Notes: generated from the sequence alone by a model not told the origin. Positions 21,932-31,793 are shown, counted from the first letter of the stretch. The stretch is DNA of 50,381 bases from an uncultured Clostridium sp. (GCA_946548575.1 CAMNPT010000005.1:1-50381); one strand, 5' to 3'. Numbers and translations are program-made.

Positions 21932-22355
21932 CCACTGGAAACACCACTTCAAATAAGACTGGGGAGGCATATCCATATTTTTTTTCTTTAATCGTTCATT
22001 ACGTTTAAAAAGAAATTGTAAATTATTAGAATGTGCCGCTTTCATGTTCAAAATCAATATATTTATTATTTGTAATTGCCATTCCGAATGTGACTAGAGT
22101 AAGGTTAGAAATTCAAAATTATTTTATGGAAAATGTTCACGCTTGACGTGAAAGGGTGCCATAAAATAATTTTAGAATTTCTTAACTTATGTCAGGAACC
22201 GAGGAATAAAATGAAAATAATAAATATATTGATTTTGCCCTGAACATCCCTCATTCTAATAATAAACAATTTCTAATTTTCACTCCAATCAATCATAAAG
22301 AAAAAAAATATGGATATGTCCTCCCCAGTCTTATTTGAAGTGGTGTTTCCAGTGG
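21932..22355. mobile_element. Giant-hairpin element, copy 1
   Basis: A 424-bp non-coding element. The outer arms are near-perfect inverted repeats of about 45 bases (CCACTGGAAACACCACTTC at the left, its complement at the right). The inner sequence continues as an imperfect inverted repeat right to an apical stem-loop near 22135-22155, so the whole element can fold into one hairpin. The inner part (about 21975-22305) is shared with 33236-33738 and 48419-48876; the outer arms are not. The gap from 21906 to 22388 holds no gene. Confidence 0.75.
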
Positions 22356-22388
22356 TAAAAAAAAGCAAAAAGGTCTGTCTTTATTGAA

Positions 22389-22784
22389 CTAAAATACATT
22401 TTCTAAACTAAATGCATATTTTTCTTGAATATGATTTAAAATAAATACACTTTTATCCAACTGATTAATTGCATCTTCATATTGAAATGTTTCTATATAA
22501 CTTTGCATACCTGTAAAATTATCTTCTACTTTTTCAAGTTCATTATGTTCAATATAATAAGCTAATTTATTATGACTTTTATCCCAATCATTTCTTATTT
22601 TTTCTACCTTTTTTTCTAATTCAATATTATTCCCCTCATTCTTTATTTTTAATAATTCTCCTTTTACTTCAGAAAGATCATTGGAAAGTTGTTCAACAGT
22701 TATTTTCGTATAATTTTGTGTTATTACATTACCTATACAAATCATAAAAATAATCAATCCACAAATTATTAATTCTTTCCACAA
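22389..22784 (-). CDS. DUF4363-family protein
   Basis: The 131-residue protein has one N-terminal membrane helix (LIICGLIIFMICIGNVI) and a helical external domain ending in a region that pairs long helices (WDKSHNKLAYYIEHNELEKVE). This pattern matches the DUF4363 family, which in Clostridia is commonly encoded right after a DUF421 gene, as here (3-base gap). Function is unknown. No ATG-proximal alternative start is better than 22784, which sits close behind the DUF421 stop. Confidence 0.75.
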   Translation of the reverse strand: MWKELIICGLIIFMICIGNVITQNYTKITVEQLSNDLSEVKGELLKIKNEGNNIELEKKVEKIRNDWDKSHNKLAYYIEHNELEKVEDNFTGMQSYIETFQYEDAINQLDKSVFILNHIQEKYAFSLENVF

Positions 22785-22787
22785 TTT

Positions 22788-23462
22788 TTAAGTTTCTCCT
22801 TTCTTTTGGCAAAAAATCTGTCCTTTTCCATCAAAAGTAACCACTAATGCTTCTTCTGGTTTCATATCAAATTTTTCCACCTGTTTTTTTAACCAATTAT
22901 AATTTTTACCTAAAATTTTCAAATTATTATACATTACTTTACCATCCACAACTAAATCATATGGTATTCCTTCATATTCTGGTAAAAAATTAAAATCTTC
23001 TGGTATTGTATTTCTTTTTTCAGGCTTTTGAATCACTGTTATCTGTCCACTAGTTTCAAGAATAGCATATTCTACATCTCCCAAATTCACAATATTATTT
23101 CCTCTAAGGCGCTCTTCTAATTCATTAATAGTAAACCTTTCTTTTTTTAATGCTTTTTCGTTAATTTTCCCCCTATATATTAAAATACTTGGCTTTCCAC
23201 AAATGATTTCTCTTCCTCTAATACTTTTTAAATTTATAATTGAAATAATTAAATGCATCGCTAAAAGTCCTAATATTGGTATAATTCCATTGAATATTGG
23301 TATTCCTGTATCTGTCATAGGAATTGTTGCTAAATCAGCTATCATAATTGATATAGCAAGTTCAAAAGGTTGTAATTGTCCTATTTCCCTTTTCCCCATA
23401 AGCCTCATTACAATCAAAACAATTATGTAGAGTATGATTGTTCTAAAAAATGTAATTAACAA
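22788..23462 (-). CDS. DUF421 (YetF-type) membrane protein
   Basis: The 224-residue protein has three N-terminal membrane helices. It carries the family signatures RLMGKREIGQLQPFELAI and IADLATIPM, then a soluble domain with GKPSILIYRGKINEKALKKE, ELEERLRGNNI and DVEYAILETSGQITVI. These match the YetF/YdfS family (DUF421) found in spore formers. It is first of a two-gene unit with the DUF4363 protein. The biochemical role is not known. Confidence 0.85.
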   Translation of the reverse strand: MLITFFRTIILYIIVLIVMRLMGKREIGQLQPFELAISIMIADLATIPMTDTGIPIFNGIIPILGLLAMHLIISIINLKSIRGREIICGKPSILIYRGKINEKALKKERFTINELEERLRGNNIVNLGDVEYAILETSGQITVIQKPEKRNTIPEDFNFLPEYEGIPYDLVVDGKVMYNNLKILGKNYNWLKKQVEKFDMKPEEALVVTFDGKGQIFCQKKGET

Positions 23463-23537
23463 TTTTTATTCCTCCATTTTTATTTTTATCTTTAATTATT
23501 TTTTACATAATTTAACTTTTATATACTATTTTTTTGT

Positions 23538-23567
23538 GTATAAATAAATATTTTTTTGTGAATAATA
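23538..23567 (+). promoter_or_regulatory. Possible forespore (sigma F/G-type) promoter
   Basis: GTATA at 23538-23542, 17 bases, then GAATAATA at 23560-23567, resembling the sigma F/G pattern. It lies about 60 bases upstream of the next ATG. This is a pattern match only. Confidence 0.3.
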
Positions 23568-23627
23568 TTTTTAGAACCTTAAAAAATTAGACTTAATGAA
23601 TTTTTAAAACTAAGGAGGTTATGACTT

Positions 23628-24002
23628 ATGGCAAGTGTTCAAGGAAATGAAGCAAATAGTGGAACAGGAACTGCTTGGCAAATCATAGGAAGATTAATAG
23701 TTTCTGCAATAGTTCTTGGAATCACAGCATTTTTTACACCAGGATTTACTATTAATAGTATTTGGACATTAGCAATTGCTGCTATTGTTCTTACAATAGT
23801 TGATTATTTAGTCGTAAAATTTACCGGACTAAATGCTAGTCCATTTGGAAAAGGCTTTGTTGGATTTGCTTTAGCGGCTATTATATTATATGTAACACAA
23901 TTCTTTGTAGCAGGTTATTCTATATCATGGGTAGCTGCTATTATAGGTGCTTTAATATATGGTGTAGTTGATTACTTCATACCAGGAAATCAATCAATGT
24001 AA
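23628..24002 (+). CDS. Small four-helix membrane protein (holin superfamily IV-like)
   Basis: The 124-residue protein has a short Gly/Ser/Thr-rich head and four predicted membrane helices (about 20-40, 46-66, 74-93, 98-118), with FFTPGF after the first. The layout resembles the Phage_holin_4_2/YvlD family, which is widespread in bacterial chromosomes and not evidence of a phage. AAGGAGG precedes the start. A possible sigma F/G-like promoter upstream would make it a sporulation gene, but that is weak. The terminator follows after 24 bases. Confidence 0.65.
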   Translation: MASVQGNEANSGTGTAWQIIGRLIVSAIVLGITAFFTPGFTINSIWTLAIAAIVLTIVDYLVVKFTGLNASPFGKGFVGFALAAIILYVTQFFVAGYSISWVAAIIGALIYGVVDYFIPGNQSM

Positions 24003-24025
24003 AATTGCCAATATCAAAACAAATT

Positions 24026-24054
24026 TGGACGGATTCGTTTTTAGAACCCGTCCA
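24026..24054. terminator. Bidirectional terminator between convergent genes
   Basis: TGGACGGATTC (24026-24036) pairs with GAACCCGTCCA (24044-24054), loop GTTTTTA, T-rich on both sides. It serves the membrane protein ending at 24002 and the beta-helix gene ending at 24063. Confidence 0.8.
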
Positions 24055-24062
24055 TTTTCATA

Positions 24063-24728
24063 TTATTTTTTATTAATTATTTCATTTTGATTTTTATATA
24101 TAGAATTTTTGTGCACAACACCTCTAACTGAAGATAAAGGATATATATTAGTATTTTTTCCAATAACACTACCAGGATTTAAAATACTACCACAACCAAC
24201 TTCAACCTCATCTCCAATCATTGCACCAAATTTTTTTAGTCCTGTTTCAATTTTGATATCTCCATTTTTTACAACTACAAGTGTTTTATCAGATTTTACA
24301 TTAGATGTAATTGAACCTGCACCCATATGTGATTTATATCCTAAAATTGAATCTCCTACATAATTATAATGAGGCACTTGTACTTTATTAAATAAAATAA
24401 CATTTTTTAATTCTGTAGAATTTCCAACAACTGCTCCTTCTCCTACAATTACTTTTCCTCTAATGAATGCACAGTGTCTTATTTCAGCATTTTCGCCAAT
24501 TATTGCAGGTCCTTTTATACAAGCTGTTGATGCTATAGTCGCATTTTTAGCAATCCAAATGTCCTCATCTTTTTTTTCATATTTATTTAAATCTAAAGTA
24601 TTACCTAATTTGATAATAAAATCTGATATTTTAGGTAATGCCTCCCACGGATAAGTTAAATTTTCTAACAATTCCTTTGCTATTGTTTCTTCTAAATTAT
24701 ATAAATTATTAATTTTACACTCTTCCAT
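24063..24728 (-). CDS. Left-handed beta-helix (hexapeptide-repeat) protein, GlmU C-terminal-like
   Basis: The 221-residue protein begins with a helical segment (about 1-50) followed by hexapeptide repeats (about 58-205): IWIAKNATIAS, GPAIIGENAEI, GKVIVGEGAVVGNS, HVGD-type VGDSILGYKSHMGAGSI and GAMIGDEVEVGCGSILNPGSVIG. This is the fold of GlmU acetyltransferase domains and related nucleotidyl/acyl transferases. The catalytic His of GlmU is not obvious. It lies 12 bases behind the UDP-sugar pyrophosphorylase gene. Together they may do what the two domains of GlmU do, or the helix may be a regulatory/oligomerising partner. Confidence 0.8.
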   Translation of the reverse strand: MEECKINNLYNLEETIAKELLENLTYPWEALPKISDFIIKLGNTLDLNKYEKKDEDIWIAKNATIASTACIKGPAIIGENAEIRHCAFIRGKVIVGEGAVVGNSTELKNVILFNKVQVPHYNYVGDSILGYKSHMGAGSITSNVKSDKTLVVVKNGDIKIETGLKKFGAMIGDEVEVGCGSILNPGSVIGKNTNIYPLSSVRGVVHKNSIYKNQNEIINKK

Positions 24729-24740
24729 TTTTTACCTTCT

Positions 24741-25985
24741 TCATTCTCTGTTCCAATATTTTTCATACAATTCTTTTGCAGTTTTTGGACTATCTACACC
24801 TGTAGCATTTTTTACTGGTGCAAAATCATCTTCTCTTTTACCTCTTAAAATTGCTATATCATCAAAAAATTCAAAAGCGTCAAATATGAATGACTCAAAC
24901 TTATAAGAATTTTCTACCTGTGGTATAACTTCTTTACCATTTTCATCTATATATGAATTTTTCTTTAATGCACTATGATACATTAAAACCTCTTTACTTA
25001 TTTTCTCTATAGCTTCTATAGTATATAAATTGCACATAATATGTGATTCAGCAAATTTTAATTCTCCATCTGCTGTCCTTTCCTCTGCCATTTTTTCTGG
25101 TAATTCTGCATATTCAATAACTTTAGGATGATTGTTCATTTTACAAAAAACTCCAACTTTTTCATGTGGATTTGCTTTTACTACAGATTTTGAAGCTATT
25201 TGAACTTTTTTACTTATTGCCATTCCAAGAAGTGTTGTATCAGCCATTTTTAATAAAACATTATCAACACCACCAATAAACACCCATTTTATTCCCTTTT
25301 TTTTCATATCTGCTAGACAACCACTTGCTTTTAATGAAGAATATGTACCACCATTTCCATCTGAGGCTTCTTTTATTTTTAAATCTTTACTTATTAAAAA
25401 TTTACAATTTTTATCTATAAGTGGTAATTCACTTTGCTCAAAAATTGTTACATTATCCTTATCATATCCAAAATATTTATGTTTTTCTAAAAAGTTTACA
25501 GTATCTTCATTATTTTCTTTACTTGTCATTATATACCATGGTATCACACAATTATATTTTTTATTTGCTTCCTTTAAATTGTCTGTTAATATTTCAAATA
25601 AATATTTTCCCTTACCATAAACATCTAATTTAAATGTTCCTTTTGGTCCTGTATGTCCTAATCTTGTACCTTGACCTCCAGCCATTGTAACAACAGCATA
25701 TTCCCCATTTCTTATTACTTCTTCGCCTAAATCATCAAATTCTTTTTTTTGCATTACACTAAGTTTTTCTTTATCTAAATATGATATTTCTTCAATTTTA
25801 TTTTCTTTAATTATTATTTCTTTTTTAGTATTATCATATAACTCCATCATTTGTTCAAAATCTATTTTCTCTATTTGTTCTAATAAAATTTGCTTTTTTT
25901 CACCATCTAATCTATCTAATAAATCTGCAATATGTTTTTGTTTATATGTTTCAAGTAACTTTTTTGCTTCCTGGACTCTATCCAT
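24741..25985 (-). CDS. UDP-sugar pyrophosphorylase, eukaryotic-type UDPGP family
   Basis: Transfers UMP from UTP to a sugar 1-phosphate (GlcNAc-1-P or Glc-1-P), giving UDP-sugar for envelope polymers. The nucleotide loop is VVTMAGGQGTRLGHTGPKG (about 105-123). Other family features are PWYIMTSKEN, the FFG-like KYFGYD segment, EASDGNGGTYSSL and WVFIGGVDNVLLK. About 415 residues is normal for bacterial members of the UAP/UGP family, which is unrelated to GalU or GlmU N-domains. The open frame extends to an ATG at 26009, but AAAGGAG favours the ATG at 25985. Substrate choice is uncertain. The product could feed the glucan synthase (UDP-glucose) or peptidoglycan (UDP-GlcNAc). Confidence 0.85.
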   Translation of the reverse strand: MDRVQEAKKLLETYKQKHIADLLDRLDGEKKQILLEQIEKIDFEQMMELYDNTKKEIIIKENKIEEISYLDKEKLSVMQKKEFDDLGEEVIRNGEYAVVTMAGGQGTRLGHTGPKGTFKLDVYGKGKYLFEILTDNLKEANKKYNCVIPWYIMTSKENNEDTVNFLEKHKYFGYDKDNVTIFEQSELPLIDKNCKFLISKDLKIKEASDGNGGTYSSLKASGCLADMKKKGIKWVFIGGVDNVLLKMADTTLLGMAISKKVQIASKSVVKANPHEKVGVFCKMNNHPKVIEYAELPEKMAEERTADGELKFAESHIMCNLYTIEAIEKISKEVLMYHSALKKNSYIDENGKEVIPQVENSYKFESFIFDAFEFFDDIAILRGKREDDFAPVKNATGVDSPKTAKELYEKYWNRE

Positions 25986-26174
25986 TTTTTGTTTCATCTC
26001 CTTTAGCATTTATATAGTGTATTATATGATATATTTTCCAATAGTGCTATTTTACCATACAACTTATCGTTTATCAAGTTTTTTTTTAAACTTGTCATAA
26101 TTGAATTATTTTTTCAATATATATTAATTAAGTAAAAGCAAGTACAAACATTTGAATTTTTAAGGAGGTTTATA

Positions 26175-27654
26175 ATGGATAATACAAAATTGTATCAAGA
26201 TATTGCAAAAAGAACAGATGGTGATATTTATATTGGAGTGGTTGGACCTGTAAGAACTGGGAAATCTACATTTATAAAAAAATTTATGGATTTACTTGTA
26301 ATTCCCAATATTGATAATGAATATAAGAAAGAAAGAGCAAAAGATGAATTACCACAAAGTGCTGGTGGAAAAACTATAATGACAACAGAACCTAAATTTG
26401 TTCCTAATGAGGCAATAGAAATTACTTTAGATAATAATTTAAAATTTAAAACACGATTAGTAGATTGTGTTGGATATTTAGTTGATAATGCAATACGGAT
26501 ATTTGGAAGATGATATGCCAAGAATGGTAAAAACTCCTTGGTCTGATGAAGATATTCCTTTTGAAACTGCAGCAGAAATTGGAACAAAAAAAGTTATTGA
26601 AGAACATTCAACAATTGGAATATTAGTAACATCTGATGGTAGTATTACAGATATTCCAAGAGAAGATTATATAAGTAGTGAAGAACGTGTTGTTTCTGAA
26701 TTGAAAACTTTAAATAAACCATTTATTATTCTTTTAAATTCAACTGACCCAGATTCTGACTATACAAAAGAACTAGCACAAACACTATCAAAAAAATATG
26801 ATACCTCTGTTATTCCTACTAACTGTGAATATATAACTCTTGATGATATAAATAATATGTTTTCTAAAGTTCTATATGAATTTCCATTAAGTGAAATTAA
26901 AATTAAACTTCCTAAATGGATTGAAGGATTGGACCTTTCTCATCCTCTAAAAATCGAACTATTTGAACAAATAAAAGAAGCTTTTGAAAAAGCTAATATG
27001 CTAAAAGATATTTCTAATTGTATTGACTTAATAAAAGAAACTGATATTATAGCTAATACAAAAATTTTAGATATTGGATTAGGTAATGGAAATGTTAATA
27101 TAGAAATCAATTTAAAAGATGAATTATTTTACAATGTTCTTTCCGAAATTACTGGTGTTACTGTTACAAATGAAGGTGACTTATTTAGCATAATATCTGA
27201 TCTTTCTACAACTAAAAAGAAATATGACAAAATTTCTTCTGCATTAGAAGATGTTGATAGAAAAGGTTATGGAATTGTTACTCCATCTATTGATGAACTT
27301 ATATTAGATGAACCTGAAATGGTAAAACAAGGCTCTAGATTTGGAGTAAAATTAAAAGCTACAGCTCCATCCATTCATTTAATAAAAACAAATGTGCAAA
27401 CTGAGGTATCCCCTATTGTTGGCTCTGAAAAACAATCAGAAGAGTTAGTTAATTACTTGCTTTCTGAATTTGAGAATGATCCTAAGAAAATTTGGGAATC
27501 TAACATATTTGGAAAAAGCTTACATGCACTTGTCAATGAAGGGCTACAAACAAAACTAGCTAAAATGCCTGAAGATGCTCAAATCAAATTACAAGAGACA
27601 CTTGAAAAAATAGTAAATGAAGGCAGTGGTGGATTAATCTGTATCATTCTTTAG
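26175..27654 (+). CDS. spoIVA: Stage IV sporulation protein A, read through a CGGA +1 frameshift
   Basis: SpoIVA is the ATPase that polymerises into the basal layer of the spore coat on the outer forespore membrane. The N-terminal part has Walker A GPVRTGKST (24-32, Lys30), then TRLVDCVGYLVDNAI. Frame 0 continues with CGG and stops after five codons (TGA near 26511-26513). Skipping one C at 26496 gives GYLEDDMPRMVKTPW and then 385 residues of normal SpoIVA to the conserved C-terminus GGLICIIL. The joined product is 492 residues, the same length as Bacillus subtilis SpoIVA. TAAGGAGG precedes the ATG. No SpoIVA-typical residue is missing. Without the shift the product would be a 112-residue fragment of the ATPase domain. 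Confidence 0.93.
26496..26499 (+). other. CGGA +1 frameshift site in spoIVA
   Basis: ATA-CGG-ATA in frame 0 versus ATA-(C)-GGA-TAT in the protein-consistent frame. The Gly restored (residue 108) belongs to the conserved GY-x-D/E motif ahead of PRM. Confidence 0.9.
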
Positions 27655-27661
27655 ATAAATT

Positions 27662-27732
27662 AAAACATACTCTTTGAATATTGGATACTACTCCTTTGGG
27701 AGCATGTGTCCAATTTACAAAAAGTATGCTTT
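27662..27732. terminator. Nested hairpin between spoIVA and the transglutaminase gene
   Basis: Inner stem TTGGAtAC-ACTCC with GGAGcATGTGTCCAA (27681-27713) inside an outer pairing of AACATACTCTTT with AAAAAGTATGCTTT. It ends both convergent genes. The inner unit recurs at 48440-48470. Confidence 0.65.
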
Positions 27733-27739
27733 TATCTTT

Positions 27740-28870
27740 TTAAAAATCTATACTGCTTATAACTGGATATTCAAAAACTTTTCCACCTGGCGTAAATTGT
27801 CCATTAGGATTGTGATTTCCATTAAAACTATTTGCACCTTTCAAAAAGTATCTATATTTTGATTCTCTACTTGCTGTTCCTCCTCCAATAATAACAGGAT
27901 CATCCCAAGTACAATCAATTGCATACCAGTTTCCATTTACATTCACATAATTCCATGCATGATTTTCAGTTTGTCCTTGAGAGTTTGTACCTTGTCCTAT
28001 AACTAAAACACATGGTATACCCATTTCATCCATTAAATATTTAAAAGACCTCGCATATCCTTCACATACACATACATTATTTACTAAAGCTCCATAAATA
28101 TTATAAATATTTTGCCTAGATAAACTTGAATCATATTCAAAATTATCAACTAAATAATCATGTACCATTTTTATATCATTATATGTATTTCCTGATTTAT
28201 TAGATACTAATCTGTATTTGACTTGCTCAATTTGATTAATTGCACTATCTATTTGTTCTTTTGAAGAAAACCCATCTACTAAATAATTATTTTCATTTCC
28301 ATTATTTATATAGACATTGTACATAACATTGTTTCCCTTTGTTGTAGTTTCAATATTTAAATACATTTTATTTGGACTTAAATAAAAAATACTTGAATTG
28401 TCATAAGTATATGCTTCAATTGCAGATTGATAATATTTTTGCAATTCATCTTGACCATTTTCTTCTTTTAATAATGATGAAAACGTACTTCCCAACTCAA
28501 TTTTATATGTTCCAGTCTTCATATTTTCTTTATTACTTTCAAAAGCTCTGTATATAATTTTAGAATATTCATCTAATTGATTATAAAAATATCTATCTAT
28601 TTGGATATTACTATAATCCACTTTTCCCACATTTGTATTCGCATCTTTTATCTTATTTAATGGATTTTCTATTATTTTTGGTGTTTCTATATTATTATCA
28701 ATAGTATCATGAAAATCTGATATAACCGTTTGGAAATTATCATTATCAACTTCCACACTAGTATCTATTTCTTGGATTTCTTGAAATATAATAATTCCAA
28801 ATATTATAATTACAGCTAAAATTAAAATTATAACTAAACTCATAATAAAATTAGCAAATTTACTTTTCAT
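27740..28870 (-). CDS. Membrane-anchored transglutaminase-like protein
   Basis: The 376-residue protein has one N-terminal membrane helix (about 9-30) and an extracytoplasmic region. The last 170 residues form a transglutaminase-like (papain-fold) domain: the catalytic Cys is in NVCVCEGYARSFKYL, the His in ENHAWNYVNV and the Asp in WYAIDCTWDDP. Such domains act as proteases or cross-linkers; the substrate is not known. The region from 30 to 200 has no recognised domain. It is convergent with spoIVA and divergent from gerAA. A role on the cell or spore surface is an inference from topology and context. Confidence 0.82.
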   Translation of the reverse strand: MKSKFANFIMSLVIILILAVIIIFGIIIFQEIQEIDTSVEVDNDNFQTVISDFHDTIDNNIETPKIIENPLNKIKDANTNVGKVDYSNIQIDRYFYNQLDEYSKIIYRAFESNKENMKTGTYKIELGSTFSSLLKEENGQDELQKYYQSAIEAYTYDNSSIFYLSPNKMYLNIETTTKGNNVMYNVYINNGNENNYLVDGFSSKEQIDSAINQIEQVKYRLVSNKSGNTYNDIKMVHDYLVDNFEYDSSLSRQNIYNIYGALVNNVCVCEGYARSFKYLMDEMGIPCVLVIGQGTNSQGQTENHAWNYVNVNGNWYAIDCTWDDPVIIGGGTASRESKYRYFLKGANSFNGNHNPNGQFTPGGKVFEYPVISSIDF

Positions 28871-28976
28871 AATTAACTCCTTTTTTACTACACTAATTAT
28901 AACATTTTTTTATTATAAAAACTAGTATATTTTATTCATTTTTACAAATAATAAAAAAAAATATTTGGAGAAGACT

Positions 28977-30678
28977 ATGAATATTAAAAATTTTATAAAA
29001 AATACTTTTTCATATTCACCTGTAATAGAATATCAATTTAGTATTATGGAAAAAGAAGAGTCTAAAGAAGAAAATACTAGAGAAAATTTACAAAATAAAA
29101 ACAATATTTATCCTAGCTTAAGTGTTAATATCGAATATGTAAAAACTTTATATAATACTATGATTAATAGTGACATTGTTTTACGTGAATTCACAATAAA
29201 TGCTAGAGGAAAACAATATAATGCATTTATACTTTATATTGATGGTATGATTGATTCTCAAATTATGGATCAATTTATAATAAGTCCATTAATGATGCGT
29301 AATAAAAATAATATGTTTGATGGAACACAAAGTAAAATTGTTTCAGAAGCTGTAACAAACAATATTACTGTCAGAAAAGTTAAAAAATTTGATCTTTCAA
29401 ATTATATAATGGGTTGTCTCCTTCCGCAAAATTCTGTTAAAGAAGTCTCAACATTTGAAGATATATCTGATGGAATTAACAGTGGAAATTGTGCCTTATT
29501 TATTGATACTTTAAGTTTAGCTTTTAATATTGAATCTAAAGGATTTAAACAAAGAAATGTTGAAAAACCAAATAATGAAATTGTTGTAAAAGGTCCTCAT
29601 GAAGCATTTGTAGAAAATATTAGAACAAATACTTCTTTAATTAGAAGAATTACTAATAATGAAAATTTAATTATTGAAAATATAGAAGTTGGTAAAATAA
29701 CTAAAACCAAATGTGCAGTTTGTTATATGAAAAATATTGCAAATGATGATTTAGTAAGTGAAGTAAAATATAGATTAAATAATTTGGAAATAGATTCACT
29801 TTTTTCTGGTGGTGAATTAGAACAATTAATTGTAGAATCTAATATACTTGGAATTCCGCAGGTTTTATCAACTGAAAGACCTGATAAAGTATCAAGATTT
29901 TTGCTTGCTGGAAGGGTTGCCATACTTGTTAATGGCTCACCTTATGGAATTATTATGCCTGCAATATTAGTTGATTTTTTGGTTTCTTCAGAAGATACAA
30001 ATTTAAAATCTGGTTTTGCAAATTTTTTAAGAATTCTTAGACTTTTATCTGCTTTTATGACATTATTATTACCCGGATTATATATTGCAATTACTAGCTT
30101 TTACCAAGAAATCCTACCCACTAGCTTACTTTATACCATTTTAGCAGCAAGAGAAAATGTTCCATTTCCTATAATTGTTGAAATTTTTATAATGGAAATT
30201 TCTTTTGAATTAATTCGTGAAGCTTGTCTAAGAGTACCTGCTCCTATTGGACCCACAATACGGAATTGTTGGAGCATTAGTATTAGGACAAGCAGCCGTA
30301 TCTGCTGGTATTGTAAGTCCAATATTAATTATTATTGTTGCAATAACAGGAATCTCTTCATTTGCCATTACAGATTTTACATTTGGTTTTCACTTAAGAT
30401 ATTTAAGATTTGCTTTTATTTTATTAGGATTTATCTCCGGTTTTTTAGGTATTTCTCTTGGGCTATTTGCATATATTTCATTACTTTGTAGTATAAAATC
30501 TTTTGGAGTTTCATTTACTACCCCATATGCCCCTGCCAATTCTTCTAAAGGAAATCGATATTTACTTGAACCAATTTGGAAACGTGAATATAGAGCACCT
30601 TATATAGCACCTAAAAAATTAAAAGAACAAGATAAATTTGCAATGAAATGGAAATTTCATACAAATTCACCTAAATAA
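28977..30678 (+). CDS. gerAA: Spore germination protein GerAA, read through a CGGA +1 frameshift
   Basis: A subunit of GerA-type nutrient germinant receptors, forming ion channels in the spore inner membrane. It has a soluble N-terminal region (about 1-290; LYIDGMIDSQIM, DISDGINSGNCALFID), then TERPDKVSRFLLAGRVAILVNG and a membrane bundle. Frame 0 carries on past CGG at 30261 for 76 codons of non-family sequence to 30491. Skipping one C gives PTIGIVGALVLGQAAVSAGIVSP, the family-specific membrane segment, and ends at 30678 with the basic tail, 566 residues in all. The TTG at 28965 is less likely than ATG 28977, which has GGAG six bases upstream. First gene of gerAA-gerAB-gerAC. Confidence 0.92.
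30261..30264 (+). other. CGGA +1 frameshift site in gerAA
   Basis: ATA-CGG-AAT in frame 0 versus ATA-(C)-GGA-ATT, restoring the conserved IGIVGALV segment. This is the only site where frame 0 does not stop within 12 codons. Confidence 0.9.
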
Positions 30679-30692
30679 GAAAGGATTTTATT

Positions 30693-31793
30693 ATGCAAAA
30701 AACAAAAATTGGAACATTTGAAGCAATTATGTTGATTTTTACAATTGTTATTACACATACAATATCTGCACTACCAAGAATTATACTAAGTTATCAACAA
30801 TCAGCTAGTATCTTAAATTTACTTTATGTAGGTATAATAGCAATTATATTATCTTATTTTATTTATAAACTTTTAAAAAAATTTCCTGGATTTGATATTA
30901 TAGATATTTCCGAATTAGCATTTGGAAAAATTTTTAAAAATATTATTGGAATAATATTCATAGCCTATTTTATTATTAGTTCTAGCATGTTACTACGTAA
31001 TTTTTGTGAAAGTTTAAAAATATTATATTATCCAATGACAAATATTATTTTTATTATTGGTTTTTTTATAATTTCAAATTCACTTGCAAATCGTTTAGAA
31101 TTTAATGCCACATTAAAAACAAATTTAATAGTTTTTCCTATTATTTTGTTTAGTATGATATTTCTATTTATTGCAAATATAGATAAATTCATACCTGAAC
31201 GAATTTTTCCAATTTTAGGTGGTGGTTTTTATAATACTTTTGTATTAGGACTCACAAATTTAGCATCATTTAGTGGAATAGCTTTTATATATTTTTTACC
31301 ACCATTTTTAAAAGAACCTGATAAACTCAAACAAATATCATTAATATCTGTCGGTCTAACAGCAATATATTTAATTCTAAGTGTAGCCACATTATTATTT
31401 ATGTTTTCATTTTTTCAAAATACAAATGAAATAGCACCATTATACAATGTTGCAAGATATATTGAATTTGGAAGTTTTTTTGAAAGATTAGACTCTTTAT
31501 TTTTATTAATATGGATATTATCTTTTGCTTGTTATTTTAGTATAGTTACAAAATTTGCAATGCATATTTTTAAAAAATTAACAAATATAGAGACAAAAAA
31601 ACCTTTAATAGATATTTTTGGATTATTGGTATTTGCTATATCTATGTATCCAAAAAATTCAAATACTCTACAAATATTTGAAAATAAAGTTTTTCCAACT
31701 TTAGCAATAGGCATAATATTTATTTTAGGAATAACTATCTTAATCTTTGCATATTTACAAAAAAATCGAAAGGAATATAATAATAATGGATAA
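30693..31793 (+). CDS. gerAB: Spore germination protein GerAB
   Basis: APC-superfamily-like membrane subunit that binds the germinant in GerA receptors. The 366-residue protein has ten predicted membrane helices and the usual start region KIGTFEAIMLIFTIVITHTI, with PRIILSYQQSASIL following. Length and order (AA-AB-AC) fit. It begins 14 bases after gerAA with an AAGGA site and overlaps gerAC by eight bases, so translation is likely coupled. This gene has no frameshift and no in-frame CGG, unlike both flanking genes. Confidence 0.93.
   Translation: MQKTKIGTFEAIMLIFTIVITHTISALPRIILSYQQSASILNLLYVGIIAIILSYFIYKLLKKFPGFDIIDISELAFGKIFKNIIGIIFIAYFIISSSMLLRNFCESLKILYYPMTNIIFIIGFFIISNSLANRLEFNATLKTNLIVFPIILFSMIFLFIANIDKFIPERIFPILGGGFYNTFVLGLTNLASFSGIAFIYFLPPFLKEPDKLKQISLISVGLTAIYLILSVATLLFMFSFFQNTNEIAPLYNVARYIEFGSFFERLDSLFLLIWILSFACYFSIVTKFAMHIFKKLTNIETKKPLIDIFGLLVFAISMYPKNSNTLQIFENKVFPTLAIGIIFILGITILIFAYLQKNRKEYNNNG

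Noticed and set aside
23628..24002. Phage holin, hence a prophage
   Set aside because: The fold is common in chromosomal proteins and no phage gene is nearby.
26041..26160. Sigma-E promoter of spoIVA
   Set aside because: A GTCATAATT...CAATATAT arrangement is suggestive, but the match and spacing are too loose to list as a feature.
26482..27654. Independent gene starting at 26482
   Set aside because: It has no ribosome binding site and lacks the Walker A region; it is the second part of spoIVA.
28965..30491. gerAA as an intact gene ending at 30491
   Set aside because: After 30261 the zero frame becomes Cys/Tyr/Arg-rich and unlike any GerAA, whereas the +1 frame carries the family's membrane segment and basic tail.
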